A stretch of DNA of 64,000 nt from JAFAGX01 sp035623255 (GTDB lineage Bacteria > Acidobacteriota > Terriglobia > Terriglobales > Acidobacteriaceae), in the NCBI GenBank assembly GCA_035623255.1, contig DASPTU010000125.1:62001-126000 (forward strand), given 5' to 3'. Position numbers and translations under genes: made by a program. The notes below the pieces were generated by a model. That model saw only the letters and a list, made by a program, of their open reading frames with translations, searched no databases and was not told the DNA's origin. Positions 32,395 through 43,805 of this stretch are shown in pieces. Numbering within the stretch: the first letter of the stretch is position 1; the number at the start of each line of letters is the position of its first letter.

Positions 32395-35142
32395 TTAGCT
32401 GATCCCGCCGCTGATCTTTGCTGCTCTCAACTTCTCCCACATTCTCACAACTCGCGACCCGAGCTCTCGCGTCAGCTTCTCGTATTCTTCTTCCGAGGCT
32501 TCTGACTCCGGCGGAGGATAAATCGGATCGCTGAATCGCATCTGCAACGGCACGAATTTCTGAAAGCGCTTTCCCCGCGGCCAGGCTTCATAGAACCCTT
32601 CAATTGCCACCGGCACGATTGGCGTCTGGGTGTGAATCGAAAGAATGGCCGCGCCCTTCTTGAATGTCTTGGGGTTGCCATCAATGCTACGCTCGCCCTC
32701 CGGATAGAGAATCAGCACGCGCCCGTGGCGCAGGCCGAAGGCTCCCGCACGCATGGCCGGAATGAGATTCGCATCCGGATCTACCAGCATGATCCGCAGC
32801 CATCGTGCCAGCACCCGCATGAAACCTGAGCCGAAATGTTCACTGGTGCCGACGAAAAAAATGTTTTGAAAAATCCGCCACGGCAACACACTGCTCATGA
32901 TTGCGCCATCGATGTAGCTCTGATGGTTGGAGCAAAGGAGAAACGGGCCGTGCTGGGGAAGTTTTTCCAGGCCACCCACATGGAGATCGAAGCGGTCGTA
33001 GGCCAACATCGCCACCATGCGAGTGAGCAAATACCAGAACCCCTCATCGATCCTCCTTGACCGGGCCAGATTGAGAACTTCCGGATCAACAGGCTCTTCT
33101 CTGAGCACGCTTTGCCAGCCGACAGCTCGGACAGTGGCCCCTTCACGACTCGCGCTTCTCCGCACCAGATCCACCAGCTCACGAACTGTGTAAACCTCCG
33201 CCAGACGCGACTCCTCCACATTCCCGCCAAGTTCCTGCTCCAGCGCAACCAGAAGCTCCACGCGTTGCATGGAATCGAGCCCGAGATCGAGTTCCAGATT
33301 GTCTCCGGGCCGGATGGATTGACGCTTCGATCGAGAAGCTGCACGAATGACCGCTACGCCGCGCTGCACCTCCGGCTCCTCGATCCAGGCTGCGTCGTCA
33401 GCGCTCAGAGGTTTTTCCGCGGTGAGCTCCCCAGCATCCTCTCTCGCTCGGCCTTCCTTTACCCGCCGCCCAATTTCGAAGCGCTTCAGCTTGCGTGTGG
33501 TTGTGCGCGGCAAGTCTTGCCGCCATATTTCATAGCTCCCGATCCGCTTGGTGGACGGCAGTTGCGCCGAGAGTCCTTCGATATCGAACCGAATGACCTC
33601 TTTCGCATTTACGATTTTGCGTTGCCGGAGCAGCTCAAAATCTGGCACGACCACAGCGTGCAAGCGTTCGGAGCGTGTGTCCCCCGGGCGCGCTTCCAGG
33701 CCCAGGACACAAATTTCCTTGATGTAGGGAGATTTCAGGTAGTGCGCCTCGATTTCTTCCGGATAGAGATTCTTTCCATTACTGAGGACGATCACTTCCT
33801 TTGATCGTCCGGTGATGAACAGGTTTCCGCCGTCATCGAAATATCCCAGATCACCGGTGTGCAGCCAGCCATCTCGCAAAACTTCTGCCGTGACGTCGGG
33901 ACGGTTCCAATAGCCTTTCATAACCAGAGCGCCGCGGATCGCGATCTCCCCAACCGGCTTCGGCATTCCTTCTGCGGGCTGAGGATCGAGAATCCTGCCT
34001 TCCACCCCCCGCAATGGCGGCCCAACCGAGCCGATCAGATTGTTATCCGGAGGTGTGGCAAAGGCGCCTCCACAGGTTTCGGTCAGTCCATAAGCCTGCA
34101 GAATGTCGATCCCCAAAGCGTAGAAGTCGCGGCCCACTTCAGGATCAAATCGCGACCCGCCGGTGACTAGATACCGCATTCTGCCGCCGAAAAGGTCATG
34201 AACCTTGCGGAAGAAAACTTTGCCCGGGTTCCAGCCAAATCTCCGCGCGAATCGCGTAATGCCCATCAACATTCGCACAACAATCTGCGCCAACCTCCCG
34301 CGCTGCGAAATTTCCTTAAAGATTCGCTCGTGTATCAGATAGAAGAACTGCGGGACCACCGCAAGCGCCGTGATCTGCTGTTCTGACAAAGCGCGCAGTA
34401 GCTCCGTCGTGTTCAGCGTTTCCAGATACACCACCCGCGATCCCTTGACCAGCGGCAGCATCAGATTGGCCATCTGCGAGAGCACATGAAAGAGCGGAAG
34501 CACCCCGAGCAGCGCATCCTCGGGTCCGATATGCGCCCAGCCGAATACCGCTTCCACTTCTCCCATCAGGTTGCCATGCGTCAGCATCACGCCTTTGGGA
34601 TCAGCCGTAGTGCCGGACGTGTAGAGCAGAGAAGCCAGTTCATCTTTCTCTGACTGCACGGCAACGAAATCTCCCGGGCCGGCTGCAAAGATGCTGTCAA
34701 GGTCCTTTCCTGACGGGCGAACCTGCTCCGAGGTACCCTCGCACGGATTGACTTGCACGACACTGATTCCCAACTCGGCGGCCGATTGCGCCGTCAGACT
34801 CAGATGGTTCTGATCGCAAAAGATCAGTGAGCTTCCGCTGTCTTTGAGTAACTTCCCAACTTGGTCCGCATGCAGGGCCGTGTCCAGCGGCACAGCTACA
34901 TATCCCGCCGCGATGATGCCCAGGTAACTCGCGACCCAGCGTGGGTGATTATCGGCCAGAATCGCGACCCGCCCTCCGCGCGCAAGCGGTTGTTGTGTGA
35001 GCCAGTGGCCGATGGATTCGGCCATGCGGCGCAGTTCGGCGTAGGTGCATCCTTCGATTCTGTCGTGGCGCTGAATCTGTAACGCAATGTTATTTGGCCA
35101 GCGCTCGGCGCACACGCAGAACAGATCGTAGAAGGTTTGCAT
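32395..35142 (-). CDS. Fused acyl-activating enzyme + acyl carrier domain + PlsC-type acyltransferase
   Basis: This is a 915-residue, three-domain protein. Residues 1-560 form an AMP-forming acyl-CoA/ACP synthetase (LLYTSGTTADPKGVMLTHG, YGLTETCGG, LHTGDLGYFDDGG, SNGKNLYPEEIE). A carrier domain follows (about 590-690) with the phosphopantetheine Ser in LGLDSMQRVELL. The C-terminal PlsC-type acyltransferase shows NHQSYID (HxxxxD variant, about residue 740) and LYPEGERS (about 815). Thus it could activate a fatty acid, hold it on its own carrier and pass it to a lysophospholipid or similar acceptor, perhaps for lipid recycling as in Aas proteins. It is divergent from secA. Confidence 0.9.
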   Translation of the reverse strand: MQTFYDLFCVCAERWPNNIALQIQRHDRIEGCTYAELRRMAESIGHWLTQQPLARGGRVAILADNHPRWVASYLGIIAAGYVAVPLDTALHADQVGKLLKDSGSSLIFCDQNHLSLTAQSAAELGISVVQVNPCEGTSEQVRPSGKDLDSIFAAGPGDFVAVQSEKDELASLLYTSGTTADPKGVMLTHGNLMGEVEAVFGWAHIGPEDALLGVLPLFHVLSQMANLMLPLVKGSRVVYLETLNTTELLRALSEQQITALAVVPQFFYLIHERIFKEISQRGRLAQIVVRMLMGITRFARRFGWNPGKVFFRKVHDLFGGRMRYLVTGGSRFDPEVGRDFYALGIDILQAYGLTETCGGAFATPPDNNLIGSVGPPLRGVEGRILDPQPAEGMPKPVGEIAIRGALVMKGYWNRPDVTAEVLRDGWLHTGDLGYFDDGGNLFITGRSKEVIVLSNGKNLYPEEIEAHYLKSPYIKEICVLGLEARPGDTRSERLHAVVVPDFELLRQRKIVNAKEVIRFDIEGLSAQLPSTKRIGSYEIWRQDLPRTTTRKLKRFEIGRRVKEGRAREDAGELTAEKPLSADDAAWIEEPEVQRGVAVIRAASRSKRQSIRPGDNLELDLGLDSMQRVELLVALEQELGGNVEESRLAEVYTVRELVDLVRRSASREGATVRAVGWQSVLREEPVDPEVLNLARSRRIDEGFWYLLTRMVAMLAYDRFDLHVGGLEKLPQHGPFLLCSNHQSYIDGAIMSSVLPWRIFQNIFFVGTSEHFGSGFMRVLARWLRIMLVDPDANLIPAMRAGAFGLRHGRVLILYPEGERSIDGNPKTFKKGAAILSIHTQTPIVPVAIEGFYEAWPRGKRFQKFVPLQMRFSDPIYPPPESEASEEEYEKLTRELGSRVVRMWEKLRAAKISGGIS

Positions 35143-35263
35143 TAGTCAGCGGGCAATCTTACACGAAACCTGAAAGGCGACTTACCTCCTTGCCCCGCAT
35201 CTAATATGCTAGGCTTCTAGGATATGGGCCGGTAAGTGCCCGCCCGCCGAAGGATTCGCGACT

Positions 35264-38239
<2,976 letters not shown>

Positions 38240-38262
38240 GAACCTCTAAAGCTTAAGGCTGC

Positions 38263-38286
38263 TCCCACCCTTTTCGAAGGGTGGGA
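38263..38286 (+). terminator. UUCG-loop hairpin after secA
   Basis: Ten bases TCCCACCCTT pair with AAGGGTGGGA around a TTCG loop (38263-38272 and 38277-38286), a very stable hairpin 23 bases past the secA stop. Only a short T-rich stretch (CATTTCT) follows, so it is an intrinsic terminator candidate that also ends before the convergent YXWGXW gene. Confidence 0.55.
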
Positions 38287-38299
38287 ACATTTCTCTCGC

Positions 38300-39463
38300 C
38301 TATCTTGGTGGTTCCCGCCTCGGTTCTTCCGGGCGAGGCTCAGATTGCGGACGCGGTTCCGACTCCGGCCGAGCTTCCTGCGGATGCACTTCGTTATTCA
38401 CGTGTGGCGGTTGTGTCTGCGTGCGCGGTGCGTAATCAGGTCGCGGAGTTCCTTCGGATTGAGTTCCATATCGCGGCCCATTCTCAGGTCGTGGCACGTT
38501 TTCTCCACGTGGGGCATTGCCCAGCGTCGTTTGGTCATTGTGTGACGCTCCCGGTTGATAGGACGTAGGCGGACGCGGTACACCCCTGGATTCGGTTTCT
38601 GGACGCACGGTGTTCCCCGGATGCGGTGTTGTGCTTTCCCCTATTGCAGCATTGGGTGGACGAGGTACGTTGTTTCCAGGCCGAGGCACATTGTTACCGC
38701 CAGTGACCGGGCGATTCACCGGAGCTTGATATGCCGCTCCGGCTCGGGTGGCTGCGACTACTCCATGCCCACTGAAGGCAGCCGGTTTCACCGTGGCCGC
38801 GATCGATGGACGACCCTGGTTCACCGAAGCCCGCTGTTGCGGATTGTTCTTTGCAAGCGTTTCGTGTTGAAGCTGCGCTGACGTGGGTTCGATGTGTTTC
38901 TCTCGGGCTAGCGCCTCCTGTTCCGTTGTCGGTCGCGCCACGATGCCGCCCGGGCCACCGTTATAGCTCACACGATTAATCGTCGTCGTGTTGTTGTTGA
39001 TGATGGTCGTGTTGTACACATTCGTGATTCTCGTGACGTTCACATTGTTCACTGTCTGGTTGTAATAGAAGTGGTTTTCTCTCCAGTAGCCGCCGTAGTA
39101 GCCGCTCCCGGTATAGCCGTAACCATACGGAATCCCGCCGTAGAACCCTACAACCGGTCCCCAATATCCCGTATGCCAGTAATACAACCCTCCGTCATAA
39201 CCCCAATAGCCTGGCGTCCATAGATAGCCGGGTTGAGGCGCCAATACCCAGGTTCCAGGTACCCAGTAATATCCGTAAGGACCCCAGGCCCAATATCCCG
39301 GCGCCCAGATATAGCCTTCAGCAGGGCAGGGTGGCTGTTCGTAAACTGGCAGAGCCGGAGGGCCGAAATTCACCGAAATAAACACGCCGGCCGACGCAGC
39401 TCCGGACATTCCTAAAAGCACCAGTAGCAGCACAATCCATCGGACTGGGCGAATGATGTTCAT
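38300..39463 (-). CDS. Secreted YXWGXW-repeat protein with Asn/Pro/Arg-rich tail
   Basis: This 387-residue protein has a signal peptide (about 1-25, VLLLVLLGMSGAASA). The next 100 residues are Trp/Tyr/Gly-rich with repeated YxWxPGYWxxG units (YIWAPGYWAWGPYGYYWVPG). Asn/Thr-rich and low-complexity stretches follow, then a disordered tail with recurring NVPRPxN and RPEx units to the end. YXWGXW proteins are common in Acidobacteria and Proteobacteria and of unknown function. The tail is likely extracytoplasmic and cell-wall or polymer associated, by inference. It converges with secA. Confidence 0.85.
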   Translation of the reverse strand: MNIIRPVRWIVLLLVLLGMSGAASAGVFISVNFGPPALPVYEQPPCPAEGYIWAPGYWAWGPYGYYWVPGTWVLAPQPGYLWTPGYWGYDGGLYYWHTGYWGPVVGFYGGIPYGYGYTGSGYYGGYWRENHFYYNQTVNNVNVTRITNVYNTTIINNNTTTINRVSYNGGPGGIVARPTTEQEALAREKHIEPTSAQLQHETLAKNNPQQRASVNQGRPSIAATVKPAAFSGHGVVAATRAGAAYQAPVNRPVTGGNNVPRPGNNVPRPPNAAIGESTTPHPGNTVRPETESRGVPRPPTSYQPGASHNDQTTLGNAPRGENVPRPENGPRYGTQSEGTPRPDYAPRTQTQPPHVNNEVHPQEARPESEPRPQSEPRPEEPRREPPR

Positions 39464-39601
39464 AAACGCTCCTCCGTTCTCATCCTATACAAACGCACCG
39501 GATGGAAATATGTTGCGGAGGTGTAAGTACACGAAAGGACAACAGTTCCTGGTGAATTCGACACTCAAGTTACTCGGCGGTGGCTTGACCTACATTCGGG
39601 A

Positions 39602-40906
39602 TCAGGCCTGATTGGAAGGTGCGACGGCTTTTTTGGGAAGAATTTCACCGATCCGCCGGATCTGTGCCCCTACTCCCCGTAGCTTTTCCTCGATATTTTC
39701 GTAGCCGCGGTCCATATGGTAAACGCGGTCGATGATGGTCTCGCCATCGGCCACCAAAGCAGCCAGCACTAGCGATGCCGAAGCGCGCAGATCGGAGGCT
39801 AGAACTGCCGCGCCGCTCAGCGGAGTCTTGCCACGAACAATGGCGCGACTGCCTTCGATCTTTATATTCGCTCCCATGCGGACCATTTCCAGAGCGTGCA
39901 TAAACCGATTTTCGAAAATGTTCTCAGTAATAATCGAGGTCCCGTCTGCCTGCGTCACTAGTGCCATGTACTGCGCCTGCACGTCCGTCGGGAAGCCGGG
40001 GAATTCCTCGGTGACCATATCGGCAGCTTTCAGCGGGTTATCTCCCATCACCCGAACTGAATCGCCCGAGTGGGCCGTCTTGACTCCCACTTCGGCGAGC
40101 TTCTGTAACAACGCCCCAAGGTGGTCCGGTTCACAACCAGCAACATTTAGATCGCCCCCGGTGATTGCCCCAGCAATGATGAAAGTTGCCGCTTCTATGC
40201 GGTCGGGGATAATGCGATGCTTCGCGCCGTGTAACTTGTCAACGCCCTTTACGCGAATCGTCGGAGTTCCTGCGCCTTCGATGCGTGCGCCCATCTTATT
40301 CAGCAATGCCGCCAGATCGGCGACTTCCGGTTCGCGCGCGCAGTTGAGCATGAGGGTTTCGCCTTCCGCCAGCGCCGCGGCCATGAGCAGATCTTCCGTG
40401 CCAGTCACAGTGATCTTGTCAAAAACAATCTCGGCTCCACGTAAGCGTTTGGCCTTGGCTTCTACGTAGCCGTGGGTTTGGGTTATGGTCGCCCCTAAAC
40501 GTTCCAGCCCCTTGATGTGAAGATCGATCGGACGCGCTCCAATTGCGCATCCCCCCGGCAGCGAAACGCGCGCCTGCCCACAGCGTGCGACGAGCGGTCC
40601 CAGAACCAGCGTCGACGCCCGCATGGTTTTGACTAGCTCGTAAGAAGCTTCCGGACTAACTAATTCGCGGCACGAAATTGTGGTGCGATGCTGCGCCCGC
40701 CCATACCCGAGCTCAACCTCGGCTCCCATCGCGGCCAGCAGCTTGCGGGTCGTCTCAATGTCGCGGACTTGCGGAACATTTTCGAGGATGACTGGTTCTT
40801 CCGTGAGCAGGGCGGCCGCCATCGCCGGCAAGGCAGCGTTCTTCGCTCCACTGACACGCATGGTTCCGAGCAGTGGAGCCCCACCTCGAACTACGAACTT
40901 ATCCAT
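39602..40906 (-). CDS. murA: UDP-N-acetylglucosamine 1-carboxyvinyltransferase
   Basis: The first committed enzyme of peptidoglycan synthesis, adding enolpyruvate from PEP to UDP-GlcNAc; it is the fosfomycin target. Motifs include KFVVRGGAPLLGTMRVSGAKN at the start, SLPGGCAIGARPIDLH with the active-site Cys (so normally fosfomycin-sensitive), and the C-terminal DLRASASLVLAAL. I start it at the ATG at 40906 (434 residues), preceded by GGGAGA at about 10 bases; upstream in-frame codons add 15 unrelated residues. murQ follows upstream on the same strand. Confidence 0.96.
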   Translation of the reverse strand: MDKFVVRGGAPLLGTMRVSGAKNAALPAMAAALLTEEPVILENVPQVRDIETTRKLLAAMGAEVELGYGRAQHRTTISCRELVSPEASYELVKTMRASTLVLGPLVARCGQARVSLPGGCAIGARPIDLHIKGLERLGATITQTHGYVEAKAKRLRGAEIVFDKITVTGTEDLLMAAALAEGETLMLNCAREPEVADLAALLNKMGARIEGAGTPTIRVKGVDKLHGAKHRIIPDRIEAATFIIAGAITGGDLNVAGCEPDHLGALLQKLAEVGVKTAHSGDSVRVMGDNPLKAADMVTEEFPGFPTDVQAQYMALVTQADGTSIITENIFENRFMHALEMVRMGANIKIEGSRAIVRGKTPLSGAAVLASDLRASASLVLAALVADGETIIDRVYHMDRGYENIEEKLRGVGAQIRRIGEILPKKAVAPSNQA

Positions 40907-41097
40907 ACGGGTTTTTTCTCCCGCAACAGCAGCGGCGACCGCAAGACCCATCCAGCACGTCCATTCTGTGGCGCTTCCATATTGTAGCGGCGAACTTCAG
41001 TCACGCGTGACCTGAGCAGTTAATCGGAAGGGCAAGACCAGATGGTTGTGTGAGGCCGACACCCTCGCTCGCCATCGCCGCCGCCGAGGAGCTGTTT

Positions 41098-42021
41098 TTA
41101 CATGGCCCGGGTCATCGCGATCGCGCGCCGTACATTTCCACCTGCGGCTTTCAGCAGGCGTACAGCTTCGCTCAGTTTCGCTCCAGTTTCTATCATCATC
41201 AGGGCCACTGGCACGCTGTTTCCGGCAGATTTCAAAGTCCTCTCTGATGTTCGACGGTTCTTTCTGGTTGCAAACTGCAAAATCGTGATGCCCCGCTCCC
41301 GCAGTTTTTGATTTTTCACGTGAACGTTGACCATGAGGTTACCGTAAATATAGCCAAGCTTTGCCATTGCACCCGTGGAGAGCATGTTCAGCACCATCTT
41401 TTGCGCCGTACCAGCCTTCATGCGGCTCGAACCAGCCACTACCTCGGGGCCAACCTCCGTCACAATTTCGACAGTCGCAGCCCGGCCCAGCGGCGAGTTT
41501 CGATTACAGGTGACCGCAACCGTTTTCGCGCCTCGGCGACGGGCATAGTCAATCGCTGCGACTGTAAACGGCGTGCGACCGCTGGCTGCGATTCCAACAA
41601 CCACGTCGTTCTTACCAGGTTTCCGTTTCGCAATTTCGCGTTCGCCGAGTTGACGGGAGTCCTCATTGGCCTCAACTGCGGCCGCCAGCGCTTTTGTCCC
41701 TCCAGCTATCACGAACTGAACCGTCTTCGGATCAGTATTGAATGTCGGCGGGCATTCGGTTGCGTCGAGCGCCGCGATCCGCCCGCTCGTTCCTGCACCC
41801 ACATAGATCAGCCGCCCACCTTTATCGAGGGCCTCTGCAATTACATCAATAGCCTTCGCGATTTGCGGCAGCGCGCGCCTCACCGCTGCCGCTACCTTCG
41901 CATCCTCGTTGTTTATGATTCGGGCAATTTCCAGCGAGGGTTTTGTATCAAGGTCTTTCGCCGCAGGATTGCTTTGTTCGCTCGCCAACCGCCTCAGCCT
42001 TTTAGTATCTTTGCCTCTCAC
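41098..42021 (-). CDS. murQ: N-acetylmuramic acid 6-phosphate etherase
   Basis: It cleaves the lactyl ether of MurNAc-6-phosphate to GlcNAc-6-phosphate during cell-wall recycling. The SIS-domain signature VGAGTSGRIAALDATECPP is present, with GIAASGRTPF and AGSSRMKAGTAQKMVLN. At 307 residues it is typical. It overlaps the serine hydrolase gene upstream by 4 bases, so they form an operon, with murA 190 bases downstream. No PTS transporter for MurNAc is visible, so the phosphate may come from a kinase such as AnmK elsewhere. Confidence 0.95.
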   Translation of the reverse strand: MRGKDTKRLRRLASEQSNPAAKDLDTKPSLEIARIINNEDAKVAAAVRRALPQIAKAIDVIAEALDKGGRLIYVGAGTSGRIAALDATECPPTFNTDPKTVQFVIAGGTKALAAAVEANEDSRQLGEREIAKRKPGKNDVVVGIAASGRTPFTVAAIDYARRRGAKTVAVTCNRNSPLGRAATVEIVTEVGPEVVAGSSRMKAGTAQKMVLNMLSTGAMAKLGYIYGNLMVNVHVKNQKLRERGITILQFATRKNRRTSERTLKSAGNSVPVALMMIETGAKLSEAVRLLKAAGGNVRRAIAMTRAM

Positions 42022-43145
42022 TTTGCGATCTCCAAAGCTTCAACTACCGCGTCATGGAACGCGGGACGAACCTGCTTGATGACCTCATTCTTGCCATCCG
42101 GCCAGGTCCGGTTCGTCAGCAGTGTCACCGAAAGCTGCCGTTCCGGATCCATCCAAAGCGAGGTTCCTGTGTACCCTAGATGCCCGAACGAATGATCCGA
42201 AAAATATTTGCCAGTCTGCGATGGTGCTGACGGAGTGTCCCAACCTAGCGCCCGAGATGTACCTGGTGGCACGGATTCGCGGCGCGTGAAGAGGGCTAAG
42301 GTTTCCGGCCGAAGGATCGGCCGTCCGCCCTGCAGCATAGCATGAGCAAAAGTCGCAAGATCTTCGGCTGTTGCGAAGAGTCCAGCATGTCCCGCCACTC
42401 CCTCCATCACGCTCGCGTTTTCATCCTGCACTTCACCTTGAATAATTCGCCCCCGGAACGACTGATCGTCGACCGTAGGCGGAATCGACGACCACCAGTG
42501 TAACGGCGGATCGAACGTTGTATGCGCCATTCCCAGTGGCCCAAAAACTTCCTGCCGGCAAAAGTGATCGAGCGCATCTTGTGCAAGACGTTCCAGCGCC
42601 ACTCCCAGAATGATGAAGCCAATGTCGCTGTATTCGGCCGTCGAGCCCGGGTCATGCCTCAGCGGAATGCGAAACGCCTCGGCCAGAAGCTCGTCGCGGC
42701 TGCGTGCCTTCAGAAACAGCTTCTCGTATCCAGGCAAGCCTGACGCATGAGCCAGCAGCATGCGAATTGTGACCTGCTGGCGCCGTGGATCATCGGTCTT
42801 GAACTCCGGTGCTACCGAAACCAGCGGCATCTCCAGATCAAGCAGTCCGCGCTCATAAAGAATCATGGCCATGCTTGTCGTTGCTACTACCTTCGTGAGC
42901 GATGCGAGATCGAAAATGCTGGCCGTAGTGGTTTCCGGTGTGTCGGTCTCGTACAGGAAATGACCGAACGCCTTCAGGCAAACCAGGCTTCCACCGTACG
43001 TGACGGCAACCGAAGCTGAGGGGAAAACGCGCTCACGAATCGCCCGCGTGAGCAGCCCAAACGCCCCGGCGAACACTTGATTCTGCTGTTCGTAGGCGGG
43101 CTCGGGCATCTGAACCGCGGCTTTAGACGAAGAATTCTCTGCCAA
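42018..43145 (-). CDS. Serine hydrolase, beta-lactamase/AmiE-like fold
   Basis: This 375-residue beta-lactamase-related protein has an SxxK motif in FDLASLTKVVATTS (serine then lysine), a YSD motif in AEYSDIGFIILG, and a C-terminal HLGYTGTSLW motif. The N-terminus has no clear signal peptide, so it is probably cytoplasmic. It is tightly linked to murQ. In Bacillus, MurNAc-L-alanine amidase AmiE (YbbE) of this fold is in the murQ operon, so a cell-wall recycling amidase is a reasonable inference; simple esterase or carboxypeptidase are the alternatives. Confidence 0.82.
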   Translation of the reverse strand: MAENSSSKAAVQMPEPAYEQQNQVFAGAFGLLTRAIRERVFPSASVAVTYGGSLVCLKAFGHFLYETDTPETTTASIFDLASLTKVVATTSMAMILYERGLLDLEMPLVSVAPEFKTDDPRRQQVTIRMLLAHASGLPGYEKLFLKARSRDELLAEAFRIPLRHDPGSTAEYSDIGFIILGVALERLAQDALDHFCRQEVFGPLGMAHTTFDPPLHWWSSIPPTVDDQSFRGRIIQGEVQDENASVMEGVAGHAGLFATAEDLATFAHAMLQGGRPILRPETLALFTRRESVPPGTSRALGWDTPSAPSQTGKYFSDHSFGHLGYTGTSLWMDPERQLSVTLLTNRTWPDGKNEVIKQVRPAFHDAVVEALEIAK

Positions 43146-43262
43146 GAACGTATCCGTTCCTGGGGTTATAACAAAGATGCGCCACGCGGTAAAGGCGAGT
43201 GCGAACGGTGCTGGCAGCGCCGAATTGGAATGGGTTCCTGAGGCTCGTCGTAGAGTCCAAAA

Positions 43263-43733
43263 CTAAATCTCGATCAGCTCAAATGCCGGGTAGGACGATG
43301 CCAGGTCTTTGAAAGCTTCCGGCGGCGAACCGGCCGGCACCGGAAAATAGCGCTGGACTTCGCGCTTGAACCGGTCCAGATACGCCTTTATTATTTGCAA
43401 CTGTTCCGGCCCGGCAAGCGGCCGCAAACGAAATCTTTTTTCTTCTTTCCCCCTCTTCAATGCGACTTCCCCCGAAGCTTCCGCATTGCGTACCCACTGC
43501 GTTCGTCCGCGAGGCGCGACCAGGAATCGCTTGCCATTCAATACCAGCAAATCAATGGGCGTGGAGTAAACTTTACCGCTCTTACGCCCTCGAACTTTCA
43601 GCAAGTAATTGTAGGAAAAACCCAGTCCGAGTCCGACCAGGAAACCGAAAGTTCGGTTGAACACTCGTTCGGCGGCTGACGGCGCGCGGAATTCTGTCTG
43701 AGAGATCTCCATGTTGACTGAGATGTTCAACAC
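43263..43733 (-). CDS. Deazaflavin-dependent (F420) oxidoreductase-like protein
   Basis: This 156-residue protein matches the DDN/nitroreductase (DUF385) split-barrel family: LLKVRGRKSGKVYSTPIDLL, RFLVAPRGRTQWVRNAEASG and basic phosphate-binding arginines. DDN-type enzymes in Actinobacteria use reduced F420 to reduce quinones and nitro compounds. The F420 biosynthesis genes begin 2.2 kb away, so an F420 user is likely here; the cofactor is inferred. The start is GTG at 43733 (AAGGAG about 11 bases upstream) or ATG at 43712. Confidence 0.8.
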   Translation of the reverse strand: MLNISVNMEISQTEFRAPSAAERVFNRTFGFLVGLGLGFSYNYLLKVRGRKSGKVYSTPIDLLVLNGKRFLVAPRGRTQWVRNAEASGEVALKRGKEEKRFRLRPLAGPEQLQIIKAYLDRFKREVQRYFPVPAGSPPEAFKDLASSYPAFELIEI

Positions 43734-43805
43734 ATCCCCATTGACTCCTTTTCACATCAGAGCGCGGATGCTCAGCACTTGTGTCATCTGCGGGTTCCTA
43801 AGAGA

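Noticed and set aside
41308..42195. 295-residue + strand frame
   Set aside because: Antisense to murQ and the serine hydrolase, both clearly recognised; no conserved motif.
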